A stretch of 64,000 bases of DNA from Prorocentrum cordatum (Eukaryota; Sar; Dinophyceae; Prorocentrales; Prorocentraceae): contig CAUYUJ010001299.1 of assembly GCA_963575745.1 (NCBI GenBank), positions 1 to 64,000 on the forward strand, read 5' to 3'. The notes under the pieces were generated by a model, which had not been told where the DNA came from, searched no databases, and saw only the letters and a program-made list of their open reading frames with translations. Below, piece by piece: positions 42,863 through 53,643 of this stretch. A program made the position numbers and the translations under genes. Position 1 is the stretch's first letter. Each line of letters starts with the position of its first letter.

Positions 42863-45800
42863 CTAGCGCGTCTGCGCTATGAACTCTGCGACAGCTTCGC
42901 AAAACGCCGGTGGGTATTCTTTGGATGCGGCCTGATCTTTGGTCTTATTGACCCAAGCTCTGGTCTTCCATCCTGCGATGGCAGCCTTTCCATCTGCGCC
43001 GGCCCGAGAACGGTTTGAAACACGTGGGCCTAACGTCGTTAGAGGGGCGTGGGAGCCCGAAGCAGACAGAGAACGCGCTGCGTCCCTCTTGGTAGCACCT
43101 ATGTGCATACGTGCAGCAGAGAGAGAGTGAGTGGTAAACATTGCCAGCGGCTTTAAACTTGTCCAGCCGAATACTGCGAGGTACGTTGTCAGTTTGCCAG
43201 CGTTAATCATGTTCAGGCTGGCCTGCCAGGAGCGGCTGCGAACGGGCGGCGTCGACGGGGGCGGGCAAGATGGGAGATCGGGCCGAGGCGCTGCGCAGAA
43301 GGAACGGGCGGAGAGGGGCAGGGGGAGAGATGAGAGAGCAATAGGGAGAGAGATAGAGTGAGAGAGAACAATAGAGATGGGGAGCCGACATTGCCAGAAT
43401 GACAGAGTACGACGTCAAGGGGGCATCTGGGGCGGGCGGGGCGCCGATGCGTGAAAGGGGGCGACGCGAAACATTGCGGCATCTCCCAGCCATGATACCG
43501 ATGGGGGACACATGTACATGCGCCCCCCATCGGTATCACGCTGAATGTCGGGCCCAGTTGGCGCAGCCACGGCGCCCGCGGCAAGCTCTCGGCCAGGCGC
43601 GGCCGAAGGCGAAATCTCACCAGCCCTCTGGGCGTAGGTGGTTTAGGGCGTTTCCTTTTCCACCCCTCATTCTCCTCATCGGGGAGTGGTTTACCCCCCC
43701 CCCTACGCCCCCTCCTTGGCCTGGGCGCTTTTACGAGGGTGCTGGCACCATTATGGCTCCAGTGTTGCGTCCATCCTGTTTGGTCCCTTGGGATTCGGCC
43801 CCAAAGTGACCTCCTGGGGAGGGGGGAGGGGGTGCGCTAATTACTGCACCCCTCTCGTTTAATTAGATCTCCTCCAAGGTGGCCCCAAGCAGCGACCAGG
43901 AGGTGCCCATTGAGAGGTTCCGAGGTGGCCCCAAGACGGCCCCAGAGGCCCCCAGGGGGGTCCCAAAAGGATCCCAAGCGGCCCCAAGAGGCCCACCCGA
44001 GACACCCGAGGCGCCGAAGAGCCCCCCCACGACCGCCCAGAGACCCCCAATGCGCCCCAAGACGCTCAACAGATACACCAGGAGGCCCCGAAGAGCATCC
44101 AGGAGACATCTGCCTCTTTTGCTCGCTCTCCTCCTCCCCCTCCTTCCTCCTCCTGTCTCATCTCATCCTCCTCCTCCTGTCTCATCTCATCCTCCTCCTC
44201 CCTCTCCGTCCCCTCCTCCTCCTCATCTCATTCGTCCTCCTTCTCCCTACTCCCTCATCCATCCATCCAACTTCCCCATTCGCCCCACTCTCTCCATCGC
44301 GCGGTTCGGCCGCCCCCCTCTTTGCCCCCGTGAATCCTTGATCGCCCCTCAACTCGCCTGGGCGTCGATTCTGGATGGGCTGGCGGGGATGCGCGAAGCG
44401 TCTAGAACTCCATGGGGATGGGGCGGGCGGGGGCGAGGAGTTGAACGGGTAGATGACTCGCAGACAAGACAGGGAGCATTGTCGAGCAGCAGAGAAACGT
44501 GCATTTGGCAGTGCTCAGAGAAAGGTCGCCACCCAGTGCCCCGCCCCATTCGCGAGAATGCGGCGGGCCCGAACCAGCGCTGCAACGATTGGACTATCCT
44601 GCACCACCCGCGCCCACCCTCAACAGGTAGCACACGTCGTCCGACCCTTCCGATCGATCCTCCTCTTCGCTGGAGCAAAACTTGGCGACGTGCGCCCAGC
44701 AGCCGCGATGGCACGCTGGGACTTGCGATCTAACGCCGATAGCAAAACTTGGCGACGTGCGCCCAGCAGCCGCGATGGCACGCTGGGACTTGCGATCTAA
44801 CGCCAAGCCCATGGCCACATGTGTTTTTTTGAGGCCAGGCAGGCCGACTGATCTCTTAACTCTGCGCGTGCGCGGCCAAGATGGCCGAAAGGACCAGGCT
44901 GGTCCGAGGAGTGCACTCGCTCTGCTGCCACTCTGATGCTGGCGCCTTCGCGCGAGCTCAGCTGGCGCTCGCGTGGAGCCACGAGGTGCTCGAGTTGCCA
45001 GACTCACGCGAACTCTCGTTCAGCTGCTGGTCCTGGGCAATCTTGATGGCCGACCTGAAACCCGCCTTGTACGCCTTCTCCACTGCATCCTCCATCAGTT
45101 TCGATGAAATCGTCTTGAACGCCTTCTTGGTGACAACGAGCCGTAACCCTGGGTCAAGCCCTCCTGCGCTCGTCTTCCCCGCAGTCTCAAGGTCGTCCAA
45201 GCGCTCCTTGTACTCGCTGTCGTACTGCTTCTTGTAGTCGTCGTACTCCTTCTTGTAGCCGTACTGATCGTCGTACCAGTCGTTGGCGGAGCCGTTGCCC
45301 TTCTGCTTGTTGCCGCCGGTGGCGGAGTCGTGGCCCTCGCCGTCGCCGTCGCCGCCCTTCTGATCGCACGCGAGCGGGCCCGTCGGCCAGTCCACGACGA
45401 CGGCGATCGCCGTCTTCTTGTTGACGACCCAGCCGTTATCAGGGAACTCATCGCCGACGTCTGGGTCCTCGTTGTAGAGCCACTGCCGCTCACCGCGCTT
45501 GGTCGCGAACAGCTTGATGGCTGTCTGGGCCTCCTCGTCGGTGAAGGCGCTGCGCAGGTGGGAGAACGTCTCGACCAACTCCTGCTTGATCTGCTTTGGG
45601 AGCGGGTTGAGCGGGTACTTGCCCTCTCCCGCCATTGGGAACCAGACTGGCACGAAGCAGCGCCAATCCGCCATCCAACACCACCTCATCACTTTGTTCG
45701 CGCCGTCGAGGGTGACCACTGGCTCTGCCATCGCTCGTCTCGGCGCTGGCGGCGGCGGCGTAAGCGTCGGCGTGGGCGGAGGCAGCTAGAGCCGAACAAC

Positions 45801-46293
45801 TTACGGCGGGAAATCGGTGAGAACGGCGGCATAATACTAGCCTGGGTCTACCTGGTTTCGTTTCTCTAGTCGGTGGCAGGGGGGCGAGTAGGCTGGGGAA
45901 TCGATTTCGATGTCGGTTGGCGATGAGGGCGGGTGATGAGGATGATGTGGTATGCCCCCAGCTGTCAGTGTTCTCTCAATGCGTTGTATTTCCTGCTCGT
46001 CGCCCCCCCCCCCTGGCGCTCCGCCGCCCCCCGCCCCCGAAAAAACAAAACAACTCTCAGCGCCCCAGGTGGCGGTGGAGCGGGGCCAACCGCGGAGGGG
46101 GGGGGCGATTCTGCAAAGCAACCGGGGGCGCACAATAGCGTTCTCGTGGGGATGCGGGGGGGCGAGATAAGGAGAGAGACGGCAAGCGACGGAGAAAACG
46201 AGCGAACAAAGGCGGAATACGGACACCGAAACACGGCGGGTGATCGGACGAGCGAACGAGAGAGAGAGGGAGACCGATATAGGGAGAGGGAGG

Positions 46294-46346
<53 letters not shown>

Positions 46347-48568
46347 ATATATATATAGAGAGAGAGAGAGAGAGAAGCGGCAGTACGGGCGATTGGCCTT
46401 GATGGAGCTAACGTGCCACAAGATGGAACACGAAGGGTTCTCCAATATAACCTTGACGCCGCGAGCGTCAGCCAAAACCATCAACCGCGACCTGGGTAGC
46501 CATCGGAGGGCGGGTTGGCGCGGGGCGGGCGATCGTCGATGCCAGTTCCGCCGATGTGGGGCGGGAGATGTGGACAGGTGGCGTTTGGGGCGAACGGGTG
46601 AAAGGGAGCGGCGGCGAAGGGGAGACACACGCTGGCGGTGGAGGCAGCGGGGGTGATATTGCAGGGGCGGGGTTGACATTGCAGAATGGCGTGGCGGGGG
46701 GGGGGAGCGAGAGTCTACCATTCGCCGCGATCGACGCGTTGCCGAGGCGACCGATCGAGCAATAGCTGCCGTGCGTGGTCAAAACACTGCGTGAGGTCGC
46801 ACTGCCTGACATAACTAAGCCCGTCAACAATCGCTCGCCCGATCATCCACCCGACCCCTACAGCCAGGATTGCCGGTCGTGTATTAAGGCTGTGGCATTA
46901 TCTCTGCCACGAAATTCGCTTCGAGAACGTCCCTCCTGCTCTCGTCGCCGAGAATATTTGCGCCCCTGTCCCTCATCGTGTGGCCCATCGCAACGCCCAC
47001 CCACGTGCTGCACTCGGGCTCGATCATGAGCGTGCCACCAGGCTTGATCTGCAGCACGCACATCGCACATGTGAGGAGCCCCTGCAGCGTACACACGTCC
47101 TCAGACACATGCGATGTACGCCTGCACTAGGCCATCACATTTAAAACGTCACTTGCGCCATACCTAATTGGACGCGACTTGGACGCGACTTGGACGCGTC
47201 CAAGTCGCATCCAAACCGACTCGGTCGCGATTTGGGCGCCACTTGGACGCGACTTGGACGCGTCCAAGTCGCATCCAAACCGACTTGGTCGCAAGTTGGA
47301 CGCGTCCAAATTGCGTCCAAATCGCGCCAGCCCTATGGGTGCCATGCGGTCTGACGGTGTAGTCGCGCCCTTTTCCGCAACAGCAAATCTTCACTTTCGA
47401 GTGGATATACTCCATCACCCATCCCCTGGACCTGGACGGGGGCGGGCGCGAGCGGCCAGCTCGTTCAAGATGGCCCGAGATGGCTCCAAGAGGGCATCAG
47501 AGAGCCCAAGATGGCACCCCAAATCGCTCAATTCCCAAAATAGCTAGCAAAAGTGACCCAGAGAAAGCAGCGATACGGATGAAGCTGCTTCCAGTGACCT
47601 CTCAGGCCCCCCCCGAGAAGCCAGCGTCTTTCAACGCAAACACATGGGTTGGCATTGTCGCAGTTTCGCTTCCGATGCACTGTTTGAGGTCTCAAGATGG
47701 CCCCGCGAGGGCCCCAGAGAGCCCCGAGAAGGGCACGAGGCGCCGCCCGAAACAACCCCAAGAGCGCCCAAGATCGCCCCGAGATGGCCCCAATATTTCG
47801 ATGGCCCAGGAGGGGCGACGAAACTCTAACCCCCCCCCTCCTTTGATCGATGGTCCCCAAGATGGCCTCAGGAGGCGCTCAATAACTTCCAAGAGGGCCC
47901 CGCGAGAGCTCCAATAGAGCCCCCAGATCGAAGGCTCCGCGCGGGCTCCACTGCGCCCCCAAAGAGCTCCAAGAGGACCCCACGACGCTGCCTAGCTCCA
48001 ATAAGGCATCTGATGCTCAAAGATAGCCCTCAAAATGACCCAGCGCCTTCCTCCCCCTCCTCTCTTTGACTGGTATGTCTTACCATCAGCGTTATGCGTT
48101 CCATTTTCCGTCAGCTCTCGTGGGCAGGGCTTCTGCGTGGGTTGGCGCGGATTTCAGACACGTAAACATGTGGCGCCCAAGTCACGACCATGCAACTCTG
48201 TATGATTCGAGATACGGTGCGGTGACGTTGCAAAAACGAACCGGCTTCGGGGGTGTGCGAACTGATGAATGTGGTGCATTTTGAACCCTTCGCGGCCTGT
48301 CGAAACCACGAGCTTTCAATCCTTTGGTGATCAACTTGTTGGTGACCCCACCAGCGCCGCAGAACAATTCGAAACAATCTAGGTAGCGAACCAAGGTAAC
48401 TGGCATATCCCCCGTGATCCATCGAGCAACCTCACCCGATGCTGCTTCCATCAGGATATCAGAATTATCGTATGCAAGAACGTGATCGTTTGCGTCCGGC
48501 CATCCCTGTCTCACTCTAGCTGCTAGCCAGTCTGGCACGCCGTGGCCCAAACCCAGAACCTCGGCCAT
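42863..48568 (-). CDS. Four-exon methyltransferase-like gene with GC-AG introns
   Basis: Model: exon 1 48568-48297, exon 2 47121-46897, exon 3 46491-46398, exon 4 43222-42863 (stop TAG); 951 coding bases, 316 residues. Introns are 1175, 405 and 3175 bases. All start GC and end AG, with G as the first base after each acceptor. All three junctions keep frame and give continuous-looking protein: GFDRRTSHV, EIMSRLMVL, SSIKASLNM. Exon 1 has ELFCGAGGVTNKL, like motif I of cytosine-C5 methyltransferases. Exon 2 has IKPGGTLMIEPECSTWVG with a Cys where those enzymes have PC. Exon 3 has VILENPSCSI. Exon 4 has LAVFGWTSLKPL and KEYPPAFCEAV. The overall pattern matches an abundant dinoflagellate protein family that I remember only as hypothetical. 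Substrate unknown. The true start may lie in an upstream exon. The introns contain dispersed repeats. Confidence 0.65.
43493..43538. other. Perfect 15-bp stem hairpin
   Basis: TGATACCGATGGGGG (43493-43507) and CCCCCATCGGTATCA (43524-43538) are perfect complements around a 16-base loop that itself contains ACATGT. It lies in intron 3 of the methyltransferase-like gene. Confidence 0.9.
43810..44420 (+). repeat. 0.6-kb repeat family, copy in intron
   Basis: Landmarks in order: GTGCGCTAATTACTGCACCCC, TTAGATCTCCTCCAAGGTGG, CCCCAAGAGGCCC minisatellite, TCCTCC tract, TCCATCCATCC, GGGCTGGCGGGGATGCGCG and GAAGCGTCTAGA. Same layout as 52735-53320. Confidence 0.88.
44674..44807. repeat. 67-bp tandem duplication
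   Basis: 44674-44740 and 44741-44807 are near-identical (AGCAAAACTTGGCGACGTGC ... GATCTAACGCC). Confidence 0.95.
44958..45731 (-). CDS. Intact ORF nested in an intron, unrecognised
   Basis: ATG at 45731, 257 residues. N-terminal half is hydrophobic/aromatic and folded-looking (MRWCWMADWRCFVPVWF near residue 15; NGWVVNKKTAIAVVVDW near residue 105). A Gly/Asp-rich linker follows (GGDGDGEGHDS), then a Tyr-rich repeat (YDDQYGYKKEYDDYKKQYD, about residues 143-161), and a basic helical C-terminus (KAFKTISSKLMEDAVEKAYK). No family recognised. It lies within the 3.2-kb third intron of the methyltransferase-like gene, on the same strand, so it is either an independent nested gene or an alternative exon. 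Coding composition is clear, with long open frame and charged-residue patterning. Confidence 0.6.
   Translation of the reverse strand: MAEPVVTLDGANKVMRWCWMADWRCFVPVWFPMAGEGKYPLNPLPKQIKQELVETFSHLRSAFTDEEAQTAIKLFATKRGERQWLYNEDPDVGDEFPDNGWVVNKKTAIAVVVDWPTGPLACDQKGGDGDGEGHDSATGGNKQKGNGSANDWYDDQYGYKKEYDDYKKQYDSEYKERLDDLETAGKTSAGGLDPGLRLVVTKKAFKTISSKLMEDAVEKAYKAGFRSAIKIAQDQQLNESSRESGNSSTSWLHASAS
46285..46375. repeat. GA microsatellite
   Basis: (AG)n from about 46290 to 46343 and from 46358 to 46375, broken by ATCTATATATATATAGAG. Confidence 0.95.
47157..47345. repeat. TTGGACGCGTCCAA palindrome array
   Basis: Alternating ACTTGGACGCGACTTGGACGCG and GTCCAAGTCGCATCCAAACC. Two direct units of about 75 bp each contain a central GGACGCGTCC palindrome. 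It lies just inside the 3' end of intron 1 of the methyltransferase-like gene. Confidence 0.9.
47770..48150 (+). repeat. 0.6-kb repeat family, variant subfamily copy
   Basis: CCCCCCTCCTTTGATCGATG, GTCCCCAAGATGG, a degenerate AAGAGC minisatellite, then CTTTGACTGGTATG...CATTTTCCGTCAGCTCTCGTGGGC. Shares the last two landmarks with 54190-54640. It lies in intron 1 of the methyltransferase-like gene. Confidence 0.75.
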
Positions 48569-49060
48569 GCTTCTTGATGGGGGACGCGTAAATATATTTA
48601 GAATGGCCAAGACTGCCCAGAACTCTGATGTGGTGGTGCAGCGTCCGAGAGAAAGTCAACCTGTGGCACCGCTGAGCCAGATTGCGGACGGTGAGGTTCA
48701 GAGACTCATCAGTAAAGGTAGAATGCAAACGCGGCGGGCCGAACTCGCTGATCCTTAGGAGAGCGATCGACGTTCCGATGATCAGCTGCTCGCGCGAGTG
48801 CCCCGATCCACTGCGCCCGCCCACTACCCCGCCCGCGCGCAACCCCAAAAATCCCCCAGGTAGTCCAGGCGGGCGTTTGGCTAGACGAGTGGATCGGGGG
48901 GTGGCGTGGGCAACCGATCGTCGCTATCCTTTTTGTCCCTTCGAACGCAGTTATTTTGTTATTTGCGAAATTGTTTCTCTCACTCTCTGAGTATATACAT
49001 TTTACAGGTCTATAGATATTGTTTGTTTCTCGCTCTCCCTCTCTCTCTCTCTCACGCGCT

Positions 49061-49095
<35 letters not shown>

Positions 49096-51263
49096 AGTAC
49101 ATGTATCGCTATCACACTCACTCCGAGACGGGGGGGCGCACCCAAGACAGACGCCCAGAGACGAGGTGGAGGGCTAGGAGGGGCCCATAAATAATTCAGA
49201 TGTTTGGGCGCTTTGAAAATTGGCGTTTGCGAGGGCGACCCCCCCGTCCCCGAAAACACAAGATGGATGGGTCCTGTGGGTCAAGTGACAGAATAAGTGC
49301 CACTTGGGGGTCAGTCTCACAAGCGCAACCTGCGCGCGGTACATAACCCGGGATGCGGCCTCCAATGCAGATGTGTAGTCGGCATGGCTAGGCTGCGCAC
49401 CCATATCTTTCGTCACACGGGTCCATTCCAGCAAAGCGCCAACAGACATCATGAGGGACCCCCCGTGCGGCACGCGATCAACATATCTCCCCAGCAGGTC
49501 TTTGCAAAAAAAAAAAAAAAAAACGATCAACATCGACATCTCTGCTCCTTTAATTTTCATCGGGCATCCTGGGAAGGGGGCCCCTCTTGCCCGCTTGACT
49601 TTGCACCTCGCGCCGATCATGCCTGGCGTGAGCCTCCCCAGCCTCTGCTCATGTGGGATGTGATGTTCCTGGAACCATGCATGCATATCTGCTTCGACGC
49701 ACTTTACTCTCTGCTGTACTGAACTCTTGAACTACACGCTTGCGAGTATGATCCTCCGCAGTATTACTGATCCCAGTCGTTGCGTCACGCCTAAATGAAC
49801 TGTGTGGAGCACGTCTAGCGCCAGCGTAGATGCAGGGCTCGACTTCAAATCGTCAGAGAATACGGGGCTGCGGTGGGTCACTGGGCCAATCGAAACACCT
49901 GCGCCGTCCCGCCTCACCCGCCAAAACACGCAGTCAAACGGTACTGGCTTGGTCCAGACTTCCCTGATGTCTAGAAGCGACGGCGAGGGAAGTAACGTAT
50001 CTCCCATCTGAAGTGGCACCCCGTCGATTTCATGTGTCACAACAAGCCCCCCATCTGTTTTGCGGCTGGTTCCACGAAAGTTAACATGCTTAATATCTGA
50101 TTTCGTTTGATATCTGAATCAATGCTGATAATACGTTCACACGCATCACATGCATCGTGGTAAGATTGCGGGGTGCGAGGTGGGAAAACCATCCCGTCGG
50201 GGCAAACAAATCCAGGATAGCAAACATTGATGGAATCCAAGGGCGACGTGCAGCACGGACAAGGGTTATACAGGCTCGACCAAGATGACAGACCGAACGA
50301 ATGCGAGAATTCCGCCCAGTCCCCTTTGACGTACATTAACACCGCCCTACACCCAAGATCTTTCCCCGCAGCACCAGCGACGGCCCACGGAGTCCCATCG
50401 CATTGCACATCTGGGGCACACCCTCTGACCAGCGCTTTGAGCTGCCACCAGACAACATGCATGAATGCATATAGTGTACAGTGCCCTGCACACCCGCAGT
50501 CGCATTTGTCAAGCGTGCGCAGAAAGCCAATGTAATGTCGACGCTTCGTTAGCAAGTTAACCACGCTCACATTCAAGACGCTGTCCGTACGCCCAGCACG
50601 AAGTGGTGAGTACCGAACTGAATCGGCGTACAATGCAATGGGGAGGGGCCAACCCCCTGTCTGGTGTAGACATTCGTGTACATGTTCATGGTTCTGGTAT
50701 GCGCGAGTCATCATGACTGAGTCTGCATCGTATGTACCATGTTGTAGTATAGTTTTGCACTCGGTATCGGTTCGCACCTCTTCGGACAACGATTCATACA
50801 CAAGCTGGATGTCCGTGTGTGCTGTAGTTAAGTGGGCGCGCCCACGGACAGCCATCGGGATACGCACTGTCATCATCGGCCCTATCGGTGGCAGTCTGCG
50901 ATCCACATGGTCTTTGTATCTACCAGACGGCTTCCCAGGAGACATCCCCCACCACTTCCAATGTGCGCCGCCAGCCCCTGCTATGTCGCAGTAGTGGCAC
51001 CCGATGGCAAAGTCTTTAGCCGTCATATGCCTCCCAGACACATAGATCCCTAACAGGTGGTCGAACAGCGCATCCCCTGCGGTGCGCATCTCAACATCAC
51101 GCCTAGAAGAACGCCATGATCGCTTGAACTGGTTTTTTGGGCGGCATGTGTCGGCAGGTTCCGAACAAAACGGTGCTGTGTGGTATCCTTTGTGCCAGGG
51201 CTGCGGGTTGCACATCGACGCCCCTGTGCCCCTCCCCAGATGCATTGCACATCTCACTCCCAC
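48516..51263 (-). pseudogene. Transposase-like dinoflagellate protein gene, decayed
   Basis: Main exon from 51263 (ATG) reads DHLLGIYVSGRHMTAKDFAI, CDCGCAGHCTL (about 50475-50505), a CPCC zinc-ribbon-like pair (about 50240-50260), a frameshift near 50090, GDTLLPSPSLLDI, DVLHTVHLGVTQRL (about 49775-49815), an in-frame TAG at about 49732, then KGAEM and LTPKWHLFCHLTHR. A GA-AG intron (48754-49273, 520 bases, AG|GA and AG|G) joins this to the exon from 48753, which reads ISEFGPPRLHSTFTDESLN. The family is one I recall as common hypothetical proteins of dinoflagellates. The D..H..LG and late His/Glu-rich motifs suggest a transposase-like origin, but no DDE triad could be assigned. A run of 18 T (49505-49522 as A on plus) inserts poly-Phe. 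The frameshift plus stop indicate decay. Confidence 0.6.
49055..49093. repeat. TA microsatellite in intron
   Basis: (AT)n at about 49062-49092, preceded by CTCTCTCTCTCTC, inside the 520-base intron of the transposase-like gene. Confidence 0.9.
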
Positions 51264-52059
51264 TGCATGGCGGGGAAAAAGCTAGCGACGCGGCGATGCA
51301 ATGCACCGCTTCTTCAAACCAGCGCCCGTTCTGCCATGCCGTGACGCTGCTGATGCGGCCTGCTCCGTAACATTCGTGCACAGTGCGTGCGACCCCCCTG
51401 GCTCTCGAATGTTGCGCGTGCAGTCGTGCGCGCCGTCGATGATGCGCGCGCGTGCGATCGGTGTTCGACGCTACCAGTGATGCGAGCACGTGCACGCGAT
51501 GGGCTACGTGGTGATACGTGCGCGCACAAGCCCTCGCACGCCGTCAAACAATGCACGCGTGATGTGCACGCCCCCCTTCGCCCGAACATCACAGCGTCAC
51601 GGAGGCATTGCAACCGAACGAAAAAAACTGCTGGCTGACAGCACGCGCGCACGTTGCGCTCGGTGGCCTCGGTGCGAGACAACGCCTGGCGATTAGCAGT
51701 GCGCCTTGCGCGCCCACTCGCCAGCTGAGAACGCTGAGGCCATGCCAGCATAACCCCAGAGCCTGGGACTAGGCACACAGCGCGCTCATGAATCTGCGCA
51801 CGATGGCGCGGCAACCCCCAACTGCCAGATTCTCGGACATCCCCCCCCCCCCCCCCCCTCTACCGCTGGCATCCGCCTTACACCCGCGCATTCCAGATGC
51901 CAAATCCGCAGAAAACTAACCGAAACCATAGATTCGCACCACCCCTGCCCACACGGGCAATGGTTTTTACACGGCGACGGGGCTAAAATTACGGTTCGGC
52001 CACCAGCGAGGGCTCGAACGCCGCCACAATTGGGTTCGGACGGGGGGGGGGGGCGTTTT
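51264..52059. other. No gene recognised upstream of the transposase-like gene
   Basis: Rich in CGTGCG-type words. Poly-C run at about 51841-51859. No frame with motif support. Confidence 0.45.
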
Positions 52060-52190
52060 TGGACTGTACTTGGACGGTACTTGGACGGTACTTGGTCGGT
52101 GCGGTGGTGGCATGACCATGGGTTTTACATGTGTTTGTACAGGGTTTTCGCTTTTTTGGACGGTACTTGGACGGTACTTGGTCGGCGTTC
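52060..52190. repeat. TACTTGGACGG repeat array
   Basis: Two clusters (52073-52100 and 52157-52185) of TACTTGGACGG units ending TACTTGGTCGG, separated by unique sequence. Related to the TTGGACGC arrays at 47157, 57416 and 60830, but without the strict palindrome. Confidence 0.85.
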
Positions 52191-52734
52191 TGGCGTCATT
52201 TTTACTAGATTTTACGTTTCGAGGAGGGTTTTCTGGCAGTTTCATGGATTTTGCGGTTCGGTGAGGGTCGGTTGGGGCGTTGCCTGCGCCAGCCGCAAAA
52301 ACTGCTTACTACAACCTAGGCTCAAGCTGCAGGGGCCTTCCTCTTCTTCGTCTCCTTCGGGGCACGGGCAGCCTTCTGGCGGTGGATCGACGCGACTTCT
52401 GCCATGGCCCTCTCCACCGTCGGGGTGACGTCCTCGCGCGCCCCCCATCGCTCCCAATCATCCTAACCATGCGTACACTGCGGTGTAGGTAGCTCTGAGA
52501 GGCGATTCTGCGCGTGAATCCCACCAACCCTCTGCGCGTATGTGATTTAGGCAGTCTCATCTTCCACCCCCCATGTTTACCCTTCGGTGAGGGGCGTGCC
52601 CCCCCACCCCACCCCCGCCCCAGGACCTGGGCGGGGGGGGGGGTCCGCGAGTCGCTGGAGTGCCCAAAACGGCTTCGGCGAGGAAGCCAACATCATGTGT
52701 TTTATTGTTGGCCCCATGTTTGGCGTCGGGAGGG
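52191..52734. other. No gene recognised
   Basis: Short frames only. A Pro/Arg-rich minus frame at 52309-52560 is not supported by any motif. G-run near 52630. Confidence 0.45.
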
Positions 52735-53320
52735 AGGGGGGAGGGGGGGGCGCTATTTAATGCGCCCGCTTATTGATCGATCTCATCCGAGATGGCCCAC
52801 AGAAGCGCGCAGGAGGCACCGAGAGGTCCCAAGATTGCCCCACGAGGCCCCCAGGAGGCCCTCAGGAGGCCCCCAAGAGGACCCCAAGCGCCCCCACCCC
52901 CACCTCCCCCCCGATGCACCCAGAACGCCGAAGAGCCCACAACGACCGCCAAGAGACCCCCAATACGCCCCAAGGCGCCCCAAAGATACCTCACGAGGCT
53001 CCGAGAAGCATCCAAGAGACATCTAGCCATTTTGCTTGCTCTCGTCCTCCTCCTCCTCATCCTCCTTCCTCCTCCCATCCCTTACCATCCTCCTCGCCCC
53101 CCACTTCCTCCTCCTCATCACATTCATCATCCTTCCCCATGCTCCCTCATCCATCCATCCGGCCATCTAATAGTATCATTCGCCCCCTCTCTCCGCCGCG
53201 CGGTCCAGCCGTCCCCTTCTTTGCTCCAGCACGTTTCTGATCGCCTCTCAACTCGCATGGGCGTCGTTTCTGGGTGGGCTGGCGGGGATGCGCGAAGCGT
53301 CTAGGATTTCCTGGGGGGGG
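52735..53320 (+). repeat. 0.6-kb repeat family copy
   Basis: GGGGGGCGCTATTTAATGCG, TTGATCGATCTCATCCGAG, CCCCAAGAGG-type minisatellite, TCCTCCTCC tract, TCCATCCATCC, GGGCTGGCGGGGATGCGCG, then GAAGCGTCTAGGATTTCC. Aligns end to end with 43810-44420. Confidence 0.88.
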
Positions 53321-53523
53321 GGGGTCGGGGCGCGGCACTGGCCCGCCACGAGAAAATGTTGGGCGACCATGGTGCGCGGGTTCTTGAGAGGGTCGGATGG
53401 AGTTCGGGGAACCGAGAGCGGCGGGCCACGTGATAATGGTGAGCCGCACGAGCGAATGGTCGGGGGGGAGGGCTGATAGTGGACGAGGCGACCTGGGGAG
53501 GCAAGCAAGAGGCGCCCCCGATC

Positions 53524-53643
53524 CTGGTTCAGCTTTTTGATGAGCACCTCGAACTCGGCGTCGGTCATCCGCTTCTTGACCTCATTGAGGTTCTTCGTGG
53601 TCATGCACTCCCTGTTGATGGAGACTTTGAGCTCCAACTCCAC
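53524..53643 (-). CDS. Isolated putative exon, unrecognised
   Basis: Between GGGGAG|G (acceptor side, 53643) and CCAG|GA (donor side, 53524) a 40-codon segment reads KVSINRECMTTKNLNEVKKR then MTDAEFEVLIKKLNQ. It is highly charged, probably helical. A longer form ending at CAG|GT (53493) is possible. It could be a downstream exon of the 57745-60712 gene or belong to another gene; phase 0 at both ends is compatible with the former. Confidence 0.35.

Noticed and set aside
45787-45807. Possible degenerate spliced leader upstream of the 45731 ATG (CTAGAGCCGAACAACTTACGG)
   Set aside because: 14 of 21 matches with the core lost; several such matches are expected by chance in the window.
53022-53036. 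TAGCCATTTTG, an 11-base spliced-leader match
   Set aside because: Short enough to occur by chance, not followed by an ORF in sense, and the equivalent position in the repeat copy at 44108 reads TGCCTCTTTTG, so it is a repeat variant.
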